Both the position numbers and the translations under genes were made by a program. A stretch of 64,000 bases of DNA from Tubulanus polymorphus (taxonomy: Eukaryota > Nemertea > Palaeonemertea > Tubulaniformes > Tubulanidae): the NCBI RefSeq assembly GCF_964204645.1, contig NC_134026.1:22090650-22154649 (forward strand), given 5' to 3'. The notes under the pieces were generated by a model. The model was not told where the DNA came from. It saw only the letters and a list, made by a program, of their open reading frames with translations, and did not search any database. Below are positions 1 to 13,600 of this stretch, in pieces; within the stretch, counting starts at the first letter, position 1, and the number at the start of each line of letters is the position of its first letter.

Positions 1-709
1 AGTTTCGCCTTCATCGGTGGTGGTGATCTTCTCTATTTTGCAGTTTCTATTTGCAGGTACTTGTATCTTGTGCCGATGATATTTTGGTTTATGCATTTAA
101 TGATATTGTTTGTTATTTGGATACGTGCGTAGAAATGTGTGTCTTCTTTTTCTTAGATGAATTTATGCGAATATGATTCTATTTAGTTTTAACATCATTT
201 GATTTTATTTGATTTTTTTTTCGTGCGGCGTGTGGACGTTTTTTTTCTGATTTTGTATATATACATTTCATTTTATTTCCAGCGGTGCATAATTTTCTGA
301 ATGATAGCCATGTATCAGCGTATACATACAGTAAGTGCACTTTCAGTTTCTGCACAACCCTCTGATTTGTACAATGCCGAAGACACTATACGATATACCG
401 CATCAAATCCTCATTTTACAGCGGTTTTTGCAAGATAGCACTCTGCGCAACCTGCGCTTCGCTTCGTTGATCGTGGGCCGGGTGTTTCAGTGGTGTGCAG
501 TGCACGTTACGCTATCCCGGCTAACTGTGTTGAAATCTTGAAGATGACTCATTATGATGAACACAATTTTCATCTGAAATAATATTTTCGATCAAGAATC
601 TTTACGCGGCAATTCGAATCATATGCCCACCGAATGTAGAATCTCTGGAATCAAATTTATAGACCTAGCTATCGTCATCTGGACCCAGTTCGATAAGTCA
701 TGGTAGCTT

Positions 710-955
710 GGGGCCGATCCAAGGGGAGGGTGCAGGGGGCGCGCACCCCCTAAAATGTCAAGTTGCCCTGAAATTTTATGGGAAAGACAAAAATTGATAA
801 ACGGATACTTTCAAAGTTAAATTCATAAGCTCGTTCTCTGTATTTCCAAAAATGAGTCAATGTTTTCCGATGAGTTTTTTTTTCGGGGTGCCAATTTGAT
901 TATGCCCTATTTTGGGGTTGTACACCTCCCTGATTCAGACCGTAGATCCGCCCCC
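710..955. repeat. GC-rich-ended foldback repeat
   Basis: The two ends are imperfect inverted repeats. The left end reads GGGGCCGATCCAAGGGGAGG and the reverse complement of the right end begins GGGGGCGGATCTACGG. Both then run into a GGG..CCCC palindrome followed by AAAAT. Inside the left arm is a perfect GC palindrome, GGGGGCGCGCACCCCC-like, at about 734-750. This looks like a non-autonomous foldback element. No target duplication was identified, so the class is unknown. A related half-end, GGGGCCGATCTAG, occurs near 7614. Confidence 0.4.
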
Positions 956-3900
956 GAACTGCATTCGAATTCGGTTTCAAATAAAATTGATTTTTTGATG
1001 ATTCAACTTCACCACTACTCTAGGACTGGTTCGTGGTATGATCAGTCGATCGTGTGGAAAGAGGTTTCGTGTCTTCGGTATATATAAACATGTTCATTAC
1101 TATGTACTGTATACTAACCCATACCGCCTTTGTTAGATTAGCGAAAACGTGTTTTGCTTTATTTGTTAGTTTCAGGTTCCACAGATAGGATCTTATTCAC
1201 TGTGCATATTTTCAGTTTTATCACGATACTGACATCCGGAAATGTAAATTATAGCTATTATATTTATTTCGATGATATCTTGCATTATCTTTAGTTCCTC
1301 CATCTCGTGCATGATTATTTTCAGAACATTTTATGATTAAAATGTGCATGTTTCTATCTTTATCGAAATGAATATAACCAAAGTCTGTGAGAGAGGAACG
1401 CATGCGCTCAGAGAATGAAATCTGAATTTCAGTGTTACGTATTTAATCTATTTTTCCAATTTCCTGTCAATCAGGTACGAGCAACGTGGTCGCAAATGTA
1501 AAACGGCAATTTATCGTGTGGGAAATTATCATTTTCACCGATTGTTTCCATCGCTTCCGTACATGGATGATGTCGTATTCTGCAATACAGCGTCGTGATC
1601 AATAGGCCAGCAAGCTTCATAATCAAGTTGTCAACACGCCGTGATAGCGCAATAAATCCCCAGCCTCGGGTCCGCCGTGTATAGCACCAGAGAATCAGCG
1701 CACACAGCGCGCGAGAAATTCCGCGACACTTTTCCTCGACATAAAATAACCATAATATAACATCGGTTATGCCATTTTCATAAAGACGCCGACTGCAACA
1801 TTCATCTTAGAAGGCGCTGCAAGCACGTAATGCTTTATTCGGCGATTACAGATTACTGTATTTAACGTGTTTATCAAGGAGCGATTATTTTGTCTTATTT
1901 CCAAGAACTGCGCGGCAATCTGGATTTAATGAACCGAGTACGCCGGTGTCGGCCCGTTTCGCCTCGGTTGAACCGCGCGGGTACCGACACAGAAACCGCC
2001 GACACTGCCGGGCCAACCGGTGCAATCGCTTGATGCTATATTTGCTATTTTACTGCCGAATGATTGCAAATAAACGACTCGTTTGCCTTGTCACGTCGCA
2101 GGAAATATCGGTCGTCTGGTGTCTCCGTATACTAATGTCCATCCTTTAACTTTCGATTTTCAACCCGCTTCAAACGAAATGTCGTTCTATTGCGGCGTTT
2201 TTGTAGACGTTGTTGTTACAGGAATCGATGACCCAATGCTGACCGATGCGTGGCCGATTGTCCTCGAATCCCATAAGATGATTTATCAAATGACGTGTAC
2301 ATAAGCTCTCAGCTATTCCCCCTAATCCGGAGACTTTTGACTAAAAGCAAACCAGAAATATCAGCCGAGTAAATCCTCAGAGGGATTATATACAGGCTAC
2401 AGCCTTCACCTCGACGCTGAAACAAAGGCACGGCATATTGATAAAATATGAAAATTGAACATTTGATTCGAATTGGTTAGATTGCTTTATCAAGCGGAAC
2501 AACATCATTTCCCATCACTGCGGCGGTATACATCGGAAAATGAAAGCAGCCCCACGGTGCTAGTTTCCATCGAGACAATGTATTATCGGTATATATTGAT
2601 GCGCGCAATGGCGCCTCGTACTGAAAGCGCCATTCTACTTATAAATCATCCAAAGCAATTTAGATAGTTGAGCCGGTCACCTGTCAGTTGCAGATCCATC
2701 GAAGCACCAACATCAGCGCGACTATGCCGGAATACCCTCTAACCGTCCGATGTTTCATAATAAGGCCTACGGACACCTCCGAAAAATAGCAGTTGCAAAA
2801 CTATAAGCGACGATACACTTTCGATGATCGATCAGGATATGGAGATTCGTATCGTGATTATGCTAGGAACTAGTCTATGTAATTCTATCCTGTTTCAAGG
2901 TTATCTATTTAGTTGCGATCGATAACGCGGACCCGTTCCACCGCAGGAAGTTACAGCTTTTATGTTCGTGACAAAATAGCAATTGGTAATAAACTTTTAA
3001 AAAGCTATTGAATGAATGAGCTAATGCTTTATTTTCAAAAATATAATTGATTCGTTGTTTATCTTTTTGCAAACGTATTTTTCCATCAAGCGATTCACAT
3101 TCAAATTCAGGAAAATTTCCAAGATCCGTTTGTCATCATTTCTAATAACGAATAATATATTATCCCCTATATTATGTCGATATGTATAAATGAAGCGTTT
3201 TTATGAACATTAGCCATGTATTACTGGTTTACGTAGAAATCTAGTGATACGAAAACACCTGTTTGATTGATGAGCACTTGAAAACACCAGCGTGAAAATG
3301 AAAAATAATTCTCACAGCTGGCCGGTCGTATGCTCGAATGAAAATCGATGATCGCACACAGTGGCGTGATTTCCTCCATCAAGAATTTTATAATCTCGGT
3401 ACAACTACGGCGAGTGAGTGATTTTAATTAGATTTTTATGCAAACAAACCCGTTACGAAGTTGCGCGTACGACGAGCGAGCGAGTTGTACAATATTTGCT
3501 GCTGCTGCATTTGCTGCATATTCAGTTCGAATGTATAATGTGAAATTCACCTATACAGACAACTCGATAATCATACGGCACCGCATAATTTAAACGGATT
3601 CAATTCGTATTCGTCGATCTGGAGTATTATGGAACGATAATCGAAAACGAAGGGTTTTATTGAGTGCGGAGTCCAACGGATATCCCGAACGGAAATGACG
3701 ATAAGGGCTCCGTTCATCAGAATTAAACCGACTCTATGTTCGCAACTCTTCACTCTGCAGATGTTCAGTTTCATATTTACAGTCCTGTAATTATTGGCCG
3801 CACATGTTATTAGACATATGCATATATATATGTATACGCATGAACCGTCGTAGTTTAGATTTCACGTTGATTTCGCTGGAAACTCGATGAGAAATATCGA

Positions 3901-4319
3901 CAAGCATTTGATAATGCGCGTTAGTTGTGAAAACGGCGTAAACAGGTTTTCAACACACGCGAAATAGCAAATTTTGACAAAATCGCATTTTATGCACATT
4001 ATATTGATTGATTGTTATTACATTTCATTCATATTTACGTATCTAGATTGACAAATTTTTCAAAATAGCAGTGTGTGAGCTGACAAGAGATCCGTTGCCG
4101 GAAAGAAGGTGTTGAGAAATGCGGTATTTGAGTCTACAATGGTCACCAGACGTCGTGCGCGTTAATTGATTCATGAAGCCCGAAATACTTCATAGAGGAA
4201 ATAATAATCGTTCATCAAGACGCGCTAATAGATACACCACATCAAATATGCAACATCCCATTCAGATCTCGAGGCAGATATTATATTCGCCAACCAACAA
4301 CTAGCTGGTAACACCGTAT

Positions 4320-4400
4320 CAATGGACCCGCAGGACGCACATGCGCACTAACGGGACGCGATGACGTGCTGCTACGTCGCAGACGATGCACTGAGATTGT
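4320..4400 (+). promoter_or_regulatory. Possible CpG-rich promoter upstream of the RGS gene
   Basis: This short stretch is richer in CpG than its AT-rich surroundings. It carries an NRF1-like half site (CACATGCGCA) and two CRE-like cores (TGACGT and TACGTCGCA). It lies 6.3 kb upstream of the RGS coding start, whose first coding exon opens straight after an acceptor, so an upstream untranslated exon is expected. Placing the promoter here is inference from composition only. Confidence 0.2.
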
Positions 4401-5640
4401 CTGGATTCTTTTGGTGGATGCGGTGAAGGTGGGCGACATTAAGTGTTTCGACGTGTATTTAACTTGTTTGTGAATAGTTAATGGAATATCGGATTCGTTT
4501 TGTGCAGGATATGTGGATTATGCCACGAAGTGACAGTCCGTGAGGAATTTTAAGAAACGGGAAACTACAAACAGGCGAGCCGGGTTGCTTTCGTTTCCAT
4601 GGCATCCTGTTCCATCCATGAGTTGTCGCCTGCCTACGACGACACTAGAGAGCTGCTGCAGTGTATGGCGGTGTTACACTCGTGGTGTACTGGTCACAAC
4701 AACTGTGGCAACTCCGTGTGAAGTTTACGGCAGCTGAGCCTTCCGAGGGCGTTCGTCCTATAACGACAGAATTTTAAATGCGCACGGAATTGGATTAGTA
4801 TACAGTATGCGAACCCATTAACCATCCCACTGATTAAATTTCGGCAGATATTCAAATTACCCTTACACGAGAGGGTTTGACGACTTAGCATATCTTCCAT
4901 ACATTTATACATATAGTACATTTAGCGGATTTGTTATGACTGGCGGAACTACCAATAGATTCGTTAAGAGAGTAACCTGAACTTGTGGAATATGAATTAC
5001 ATCTGGATATAGATCTAACTCAGTGTTTCGTTGTCTCATTTGGGAATTAATGACGCCATCCACTTAACAATTGACTAACTAAACGGATTACAGTTCATCT
5101 GTTTTATTTTCCTGAATGATTCACATGTCCACATTTATTAGTTTCCCCGGTCAAGAGTTAGACTACCTCAGGTCTACTGGCTTCGCTTATAACGTATTGC
5201 ATTGTGCCTTCATAATTTCCTGCCTCAATATACCACATTCCAGATTATCGAGCAAGGTGAGCGTTTTTATCGGCCGTCGCTTCTTTTTCTTGATTTCTCG
5301 ACGGTTTATGTTACAGGATTTAATGGTCGAAAATTTTCTCGTTCAGACCTGAAGATTCATGATTTATCGTATTCTATTCAGCCGGAACAAAGACCTCTCT
5401 ATCGGTTAGAATGATCTTTTTGTAGCTGATATATAAACTTATAACTTAAACGCTGTGCAAGCTACGATATTTTGCTTGAGTGTGTAAAATATGATAAAGG
5501 GGGACTTTTCGCGAAATTATGCAATCATGATGAAAATGTCCTCAATCTGGTAAGTTCATTAATTGAAGAAGTCGTTTGATTTTCGACCCCGTTATTTATA
5601 CAAAATTAATGGATGATAAGTCGAGAAGAGTCACAATATC

Positions 5641-5692
5641 CGACCGAGAGACGCCTGATGATGGCTAAACTCTTTAGCCAAAACGTTGGTCG
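5641..5692 (+). repeat. Hammerhead-ribozyme-like motif in a degenerate repeat
   Basis: CTGATGA at 5655-5661 is followed by one extra base, then a perfect 7-bp hairpin (GGCTAAA, loop CTC, TTTAGCC), then AAAAC where a hammerhead would have GAAAC, then GTT. The flanks CGACC (5641-5645) and GGTCG (5688-5692) are complementary and could form stem I. The changed G of the GAAA core and the extra base make activity doubtful. Probably a decayed retroelement end. Confidence 0.35.
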
Positions 5693-6285
5693 AAATATAT
5701 ACAGTTATTCACTTGTATTCTACACTTCTAAGAATTTTTCATCTTTGACTGAATTTATTGTGGGATTTCTCTCCTATGATAAATGACGCCTTAGACTGAA
5801 CTAGTCAGAAATCAGATATTTCAATCACGAGTGACAACAGTCTCTATGCCCCGATCACCTGTCTTTACCACTGACCTACTCTAGTCGGAAGTGCTCTCCG
5901 CTAGATCGTTGGCATTGTTCAAGAAATTTGCCCGAGAAGCGAGTATTTATTGATTGATTGATTGGCTCCCTAATTGATCGATCTAGTATCGATATACCAA
6001 TTGAGCGTCGTCAATAATCCGCATTCAAGATCGCTGGGCATCGTTAAATAGCCAGTTTCCGAATTTAGACAACGAACTAAAACCTTGAGGCGGCAACCAG
6101 ATAAACATTATCCATCGATCATTGTGTCTCCGTTGTGTGATGCCACCGAATCTAAGATCAATTCGATATTCCATATCAGAATCAACGATATTATATGTTA
6201 AACGGAACTGGGACCTACTGGTTTAAAGTATACACATGTGTAAGTCTAAAAAAATTGATACATTGTTTCTCATTTCTCTGAGCTT

Positions 6286-6398
6286 AAAAAGTTGACCCGG
6301 CCATCAGCCTCTATACCCTGTACATCACTTCTTTTTAGAAATCATGATCAAGCTTAACATAACAGACCCGGCAGCTTTAGAAATGAACTGATTACACA
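6286..6398 (+). repeat. Dispersed repeat, copy 1
   Basis: About 110 bp similar to 49041-49143, in the same orientation. Shared blocks include AAAGTTGACCC, AGAAATCATGATC or CGAAATCATGATC, AACAGACCCGG, and AGAAATG..TGATTACA. The two copies differ by substitutions and small indels, so they are old. The family is not recognised. Confidence 0.5.
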
Positions 6399-9300
6399 TT
6401 TTATTGTACTTTCAATATGATACGGCCAATTAGGAGAAACAAGGTATTTAAGTATACTCAGTATTTAAGAATTGAACCGATACCATGATGGCATAAACAC
6501 CATATAACAAACTTAAAATATGGCATTTAAACGACGGCTAACATGAAATAACTCGGCGCTGAAAGTTGACCAAGGCATGTTGATCAATCACTGTGTAACA
6601 CTTAAAACATCAGTATTGTAACCGGAACCGGACGACGTGTGATGTGCTGCTAACCATTCATCGTAAGGGTGTGTCCGTCACTCTTTGGTTGTGAGTTGCT
6701 CCGATGACCTTTTCACGTAGATATTTATACCACAGCAATTTTGGGACATTTTGGGAATTTTCAAATCATCCATGGAAGTAATTGGCGTTTTAAAGATGCA
6801 ATTTCAATGGATTCTATCTTGGAGCCCGAGGAATTAAACTTATATATAGTTCTTACGGCCTTGACCGGTTCTCACCAAAGTCGCAGTCAACCATTCAGAT
6901 TTGCAAAATCCGGCAATTCAGACAAAATCCCGAAGATACGTTTTCGTAAATGTCAAGTGACCGTCGTTATCCTCTTATCTCGTAGTAATTCTCGATCATC
7001 GGCCGCAGATCTCATCGGTTACGATTCCCGAAAGTCCTGATTTAGATTTGTGCACGAGCTTATCACCGGTTACGCCGAACTGAATCCCTGCCCTGACGTC
7101 ATTACATTCAGATCGACATATACACGAGTCGAGAGAATAATATATGGTTGCAAGGCATATTAGGTGGTTAGGTGAGGTTATAGTCGTTCATGATTGGATA
7201 TCGAATATATTCATTGATTTTGAATAATTCCGCTAATATCATTGTTTCTGCTTTGGTATCCGCGGGCTTTCAAATCGGTCCATTGTCTGATGCACAGACT
7301 GTTATTGCCTGAAATTAGCATGTTCAGCAACAGTGCGCGTAGGCTATCGTTTCACTGTTTGAACGATTTCGTACTGACCACTGATGTTGGTAAATAGCTG
7401 TATGTAGTGGTGTTCTATAAAGTCCGGGTATCATGGCTGTGAGTATGTGTGTATATTTAACTCATTTCCGAAACAGCGTTTATTAAGCGTTCCGATAAAC
7501 ACTTCTAGCAAATACGAGTAAATATCCAAAATTCACGCCCGTTGGAAAGATATTCATGTGGATGAATTCAAAATGGAAAATTGGTATCAGCGTCTGGTAG
7601 ACCAAATTGGCTGGGGCCGATCTAGAAAATTTGACAATGCAGCTCTCTGGGTACCAGAAAATTTTGAAAAATCGATACTTTTAGATAGTATTTCCTGCAT
7701 TTAGAATCATTTTCGAAAAGTGAATACTGACATTATTCAGTATATTTTATACACCACGAAATTATAATTCTAAATCAAATGTCGAATAAATCATTTTTGA
7801 ATATTTTCATGGGCACCTAAGATAGGAGACCTCTGCATATAGTAAAAACTAAGAATTATTGCTTTTTTCCCTTTTCCCCGAAAGACTGTTAAAGATATTC
7901 TAAATATATCTAAAAAATATACACCATTAGGCTATATATAAACATTTTCCGATCCCAGAATATTTGATTGAATTACATGTATTAGCCTACAGGTGATATT
8001 TTCCCACAAAACATGCCTTGCCATTCGCAGCATATGTCAAGTTTATGGCATGAATTTGCGGATGTACGTGTGTATGTGTTCGTTCTGATGGATATCTATT
8101 TGCCTTGGTCAGTAGTTATGTATACATTGAACTCGTCTGCATGATAATTTTATTGTTTTCGAAATACTGATGTAAATACGGCGATTGTTAATTGCCGATC
8201 GCGTGATATTGCTGGTCAAACTGTTGCAATTAACTACCTTTGTTCCTATGACCCTTGGCGTTGTGGTTGCGTTACTTTCCGTGAGATGTAACGACCAAGC
8301 TCGTCTCGTCTGTTCTGCTACTTGCACAAATTTTCCTTGTGTTCCCGTCACTATGGTAACAGCAGTCAGGGTAAAATAGCTAAGTGTCTTCTATCTCTTG
8401 CTTGTATGATGTCTTGACACAAGACATACGCAAACGTACGTCTGTGTGTATGTACGTATAAGTATCACTCAAAGTCGAAGTGAATATCATATATTTCCAA
8501 TTTGAATACCAGTTTAAGATGATTTGGTGGATATTTTGCTTATTCGCTGCAAAATGGATCTCACTCATATACATTGGTCCGATACATGTTGTGATATATA
8601 CTTCGAAAATTACGAGGTTACTGGGCTCCGTCCGATTTCATCCTTATGAATTATGTTGTTGTACCTGTACATATCAAATATGAAAAAACGCATTATATTC
8701 ACCTTAACGTATTTATGATGAAAATGTATGAACCCACGGTTCGTATTAAACGATTCGTTGAATTTTACAGAAGGTATTTTTCGTTTTTTTAAAGATCCGT
8801 TTTAGTGATATAGGATGTGATGCTGTGATTTAGCGCTATTTCCTTTGAAAACGCGGATTAAGTGAACGAATTTTGAGGTCGAAACGTTTATCTACTTAAA
8901 TTCGTATACATTTCCATATAAATCGATACGAATGATTTGCAGTTTTACTGGAACACTTTGACAGAACTATTATCTCGTCATTACGAGCTTCTGGCTAAAT
9001 ATGGTTCGACAGAAAGTTGTGCCGAATTAAAAGCTGTTCAGTCGAAGCTTCCGTACTGAGCCCTCTGGTGAAACCGCGAAGGCATCTATAACACCAATTC
9101 GCCGGTATTCGTTGATGTCACGTGATCATTCATATGATAGTCCGTATATCACTCTTATGTCGCATTGTTGCAACTTCATGAAATGTATTTTACATCTCTG
9201 GAATTAGACAATCACAAGGTTAGAATGTTGCTTAAAATGTCAGAATCCATATCAAGGACTGGTGAAATACGATAAAACACACACATCGCAAATAATGTGT

Positions 9301-9849
9301 TTATGAAAGAGAAAAGACGACCTAACAATGCAGGATAAATGTTCCCTGACAAAATGGAGGGTAGCAACTGTAAAATGGTTTATTCCATTCATTTTAACAT
9401 TTTCTGACTGATATTTCAACCGATATGACAACCTTTAGAACGAATTAGGAGTTCGCTTCCAAGTTGACATATGTCCAAAGGCACTCCTATCACCGTACGC
9501 CCTCGTCATCGATATGAATATCATTTTGCAAAAAAGTCGTCGTCTGTCTCGTAGGTGCATGTCATAATCGTGCCCACATCTACAATCAGTATTCATAAAA
9601 GATCCATCCTATAAACATGATAGTTTGGATGTTTTGAGATCTTATTTCATTTTCCTCTACTCAAATACTCGAAGCCAAGTAACTGAATGCGTTCGTGTCG
9701 AATTGAATTACCTCATACCAGGCTCGCGTCTTTCAAGGTTACAAATTGTCAAAAAACAAAAACAATCTAATATCGAGGGAACATCTTTATTAACTGGGAA
9801 AAATAAATTTTGAAATCCTCTGAATATTGCAGTTTGTTGTTTGATAGTT

Positions 9850-9960
9850 GTATGGGTGTGTGTGTGCGCGCCCGGGAAGCCGGGATTCGAGCCAACTCTA
9901 GCTAACCTAACTGAAGAAACCGAAGACCCTAGCCGTTCGGCCAAACGCTGAACTGATTTA
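9850..9960 (-). repeat. tRNA-related SINE fragment
   Basis: On the minus strand a pol III A box (TGGCCGAACGG, 9933-9943) is followed about 40 bases later by a B box (GGCTCGAATCCC, 9882-9893). Then comes a CA-rich simple-sequence tail (9850-9870). The flanking seven-base acceptor strands do not pair, so this is not a working tRNA gene. The A/B spacing and repetitive tail fit a tRNA-derived SINE head. Confidence 0.5.
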
Positions 9961-10696
9961 CGATCAAGCATAACGACCTAATCTGACTAGCTACTCGTGA
10001 CGCCATACCGAACCGTGGCAAGTGTAGAGATGAATATTGTAAATACTACGTATTTTCGACACGGTTAAAATGTTTTTTCAAATAATTGTATATATGATCT
10101 GCATTCACCTGTTGTTGAGCGAATTTTTGCTGATAAGGACTTCGCCCGGCGCATTTTGTGTGCACAATTTTTCGCCCGTGTACTGCCGCGAAACAGTGTG
10201 AAATAATTCGTTTTTTTTTTTAAAGTTTTTATTTCTCGCTTAATTCACGTTAATCGGAGGCTTTTTATCCTCTCCGTTGCGAATAGAACGAAGCATCCCA
10301 TTTCTTCATATGATCCGCACGGGCATGGCTTTTTGCGAATCCATTAATCGGCTTGGCTTTGTGACGTGCGTGTCCATCGAACTGGAACAGACTGGCATTG
10401 GATTATGTATAATTCATCATAACTGACTTGGCGTAGACGATCCCTCCTAGCAGGACCTGATACTTCACAGAGCTAATCTTCGTAATTCCGCATTTTTATT
10501 CGAAAATTCGATTTAGCCAACTTGTTAGTCATTCATTTTCGTAACATCGTTCAGAATCTTTAAAAAAATGGAATATACATTTCGCAAATATATATTAGAA
10601 TCTCATTTTAAACATTCAGCTCTGTGTAGACACTCTTTTCTCTTGTCGGTCCAATTAGCTACGACAACTTACGGGAGATTCTCATTATTTTTTCAG

Positions 10697-13600
10697 ATGA
10701 GTGGCAATGCATCGCCACGGGGCTCGACAACAACTTCGGTGGCTGTAGAAAATGACAATCGAGCCGCAAAGAACAATCGGCGCACAAGTAATCTCAGCCA
10801 ACAAGACCAGTTGAACAACGACAGTCCGCCCCCTTCGCCGGTCGGATCGGGCGCTGATAGAAATAATAAAGCTTGTTGCTTTTGCTGGTGTTGTTGCTGC
10901 AGCTGTTCGTGGTAAGTACGCGCACTGGCTACGAATGAATATATAAATAAATAAATATCGAAGTAGATGATTGGAAACGTACAGAACTTTTCCTGTTACA
11001 TCTTTCCCTCACTTTTGAAAATTAACGTTTAATAATGCTAAAAGTTAGTTCTAAGTTCCTTCGATGCGTAGTGTTCAATCGGGGAACAGAAATTAACGAC
11101 AAGTGTACTGCTATTTCAATTGTGATTGTTAGGAAGGGGGTGTGATGATGTGCATTTACTGTTATTTATTTCGTAAAAGTTTGTTTTTACAACCGCGAAA
11201 GTGCGCTTCAGTGTAAAAGATTGCCCAGCGCCATATTGCATGCAAACGCCCAAGTCCGTTCAACGAAAACGAACGTATAATTCATAGTTCATTTGTTATT
11301 TCACGAATCATGAATATGAAATATATTGAAAAAGGTTGATTTTGCCTGATCAGGGTTGGGGGATTTTTAGAAATCGGAATAAAAATTGAACGTAACAGCA
11401 CACTTTCAGCGTTTCGGAAACAAAGTAAAAAAGGCGTGTGTGTGCGAACGAATGAGAGTGATTGTGTTGTTATTTCGAATATCGAGGTTTTCATGTATAT
11501 CTCCGTCTTAAATCATTACAGAGAAAAAAACACCCTGAAATCTTCATTCAATCTAATGTAGAAACGTTGTATATAACTGGGAGACAGTTCAAAATTCGCA
11601 CGAACAAAAGGAATCAATTTATTATTACGGCGTATATATGAACCAAGTGCATTGTACATGTTACAACTATCACAAAAAGGGAAACACGCATCTGAACCCC
11701 AACCCAGATCGAGTAAAATCGACAACCTTGAATGCTAAATAGAAACTCGCCTTCCATTTCAGCGAAAGTCACTACTGACAATTATATTCACTTGTTCGTA
11801 TATTATATAGATTAGAGCACTCGTTTTAGATTAGAAAATTATATATAGGATATCTCTGTATTTCTTCTCACTGTTAGTACCGAACACGGATGATCATTTC
11901 ATCTTTCACTCTCCCTGCTCTCTTTTCTCTTTCTCTAAAAATGATATATTATTCTCATTATTTTCGATAATCCAATTCCGTGCGCGCAACTATTGTTCGT
12001 GTTTGCTCGCTATAACGGCGAAATATGGTTATTCGAAGCATAGCGCAATAAGTTAGATCGGCATATATTGGAAAATGCTAGCGTTACAGGCGATGCGGAG
12101 CAGCCCGTTGCGGCAGATTCACAACGCATAATGGGGCTCCGGCAGCGGACCTCGAGTAGGTCGACACTTCGCTTAGAGATTATGCCTTTGAACGTCCGCG
12201 CAACCGCATCGATTATCGAACGCGTTTCGTCTTACACAAAAAAGCAGCCGAATGTGTCACGGGGGAAGGGAAAGCGAACGAAATTGTTATCGTGTTACCG
12301 TCTTAAGCAAACGCTTAAGGAAAACTAAATAGCCACGTGACGATCTGAAGGAAAAATAGAGAAATATAGAACCGATACTTTCTATCTTCCGCGTGCCCGA
12401 GATCGGCGTGAAGAAAACTCACGAAAAGGCTAAGTTCATTCAGTGTTTAGTTTAGACGAGACGGAATTAGTTTTCTTTACGGGGATTTCTTTTTTCGAAG
12501 CTTAAAAATTAACCATCGCTGACCAATAACTCGTTCATATCTAAAGACGAAGGTATATTTGCATTTAACGGATATTTAAGTCCTCACAATTCTATATCGA
12601 TTTGAAAATTTAAGAAGCATGTTTCCCTTTGATAGGTTGTCGTGTCCAATGACGCAATACCAGAGTGCCAACCAAACGGACAATACAAACAAGTGAGGCA
12701 TTTTTATAGAGGCATAAATAGCTAATTTTTTTTAGAGAAAAAAAAAACGTCCGTACATGTTTTTCTTTTGTTCGTCTGCCTTGCCGGAGATATTTCAATA
12801 TTTGATCATTTGAACGTCATTTACTTGATGACAATAATTTCAACTGTTATGAATTACCAAAGATTCAAAATTGTCTATCTTTATCGAGTCGAACACACAA
12901 GAAATGTACGGATGGATTTTTAAGTGCGTATTAGTAGTTAACAAATGTATCTAACCGTTTTGCAGTCGCGAAAAAAACCGTGGCCATATATATTATTGTA
13001 TCTTATTGGTGACGTCCAAAGTGATTTATCTCGGCGAGATAATCAGGCCGAATTCAGGGTATTCGTATTTTGTGACGATAGATATATCAGCACAGGCAGT
13101 AAGCCTGGTGTCAGTTGCTCAAAAGTTGGTTAGAGATGAAAGAGTGGATAAATGAGATCGTGACAATTGAATTTAATACCATCATATTTTTCCACTGGTT
13201 AACTCTAACGAACTTTTGAGCAACCGGCCGAACTGAACTATAGTAAAAAAAAACCCATTAGAAATCCGAATCGATCTGACGTTCTAACTGATGATTATAA
13301 AAAGGGATGCGTTCGTCTCCGCAATACACGTAGACGACTATGCCGAGACTCCTCGTCGGAGGTTCTCCAGACAAGTTTTCACGTTGTTTGCTTAGCTGAT
13401 GATAAACTACTTTGGACGTGGTTTTGTTTCGTTTATATCACTGTATATTCATAATTGCGTGAATCGGAGAATGTTGACCATTTGGTATTTCTGTATATGT
13501 GTGTGTGTCGTTTTGTTTTGTTTTTCAAATCTGTAACAAACGGCTTGAACGAATGCGTTCCGTATATGTAGAGAATAACCAGAGGATGTTTCTCAGTTTT

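Larger units (their letters stand above)
1..10696. other. Region without a recognisable coding exon
   Basis: No stretch here combines a conserved protein motif with credible splice sites. The open frames are short (under 100 codons) and their translations look random. Because the first coding exon of the RGS gene begins exactly after a splice acceptor, part of this region probably holds its 5' UTR exon(s), promoter and first intron. Repeat-like pieces seen inside (710-955, about 5641-5692, 6286-6398, 9882-9943) are listed separately. Confidence 0.5.

Noticed and set aside
6741-7040. 99-codon open frame in the upstream region
   Set aside because: The translation looks random, with no splice context or family resemblance.
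9882-9943. A functional tRNA gene on the minus strand
   Set aside because: A and B boxes are present but the acceptor strands do not pair, so it is better read as a SINE head.
13290-13310. TATAAAAAGG, a good TATA-box match in the RGS first coding-region intron
   Set aside because: No recognisable exon or start follows at a suitable distance. Single TATA matches are common in AT-rich DNA.
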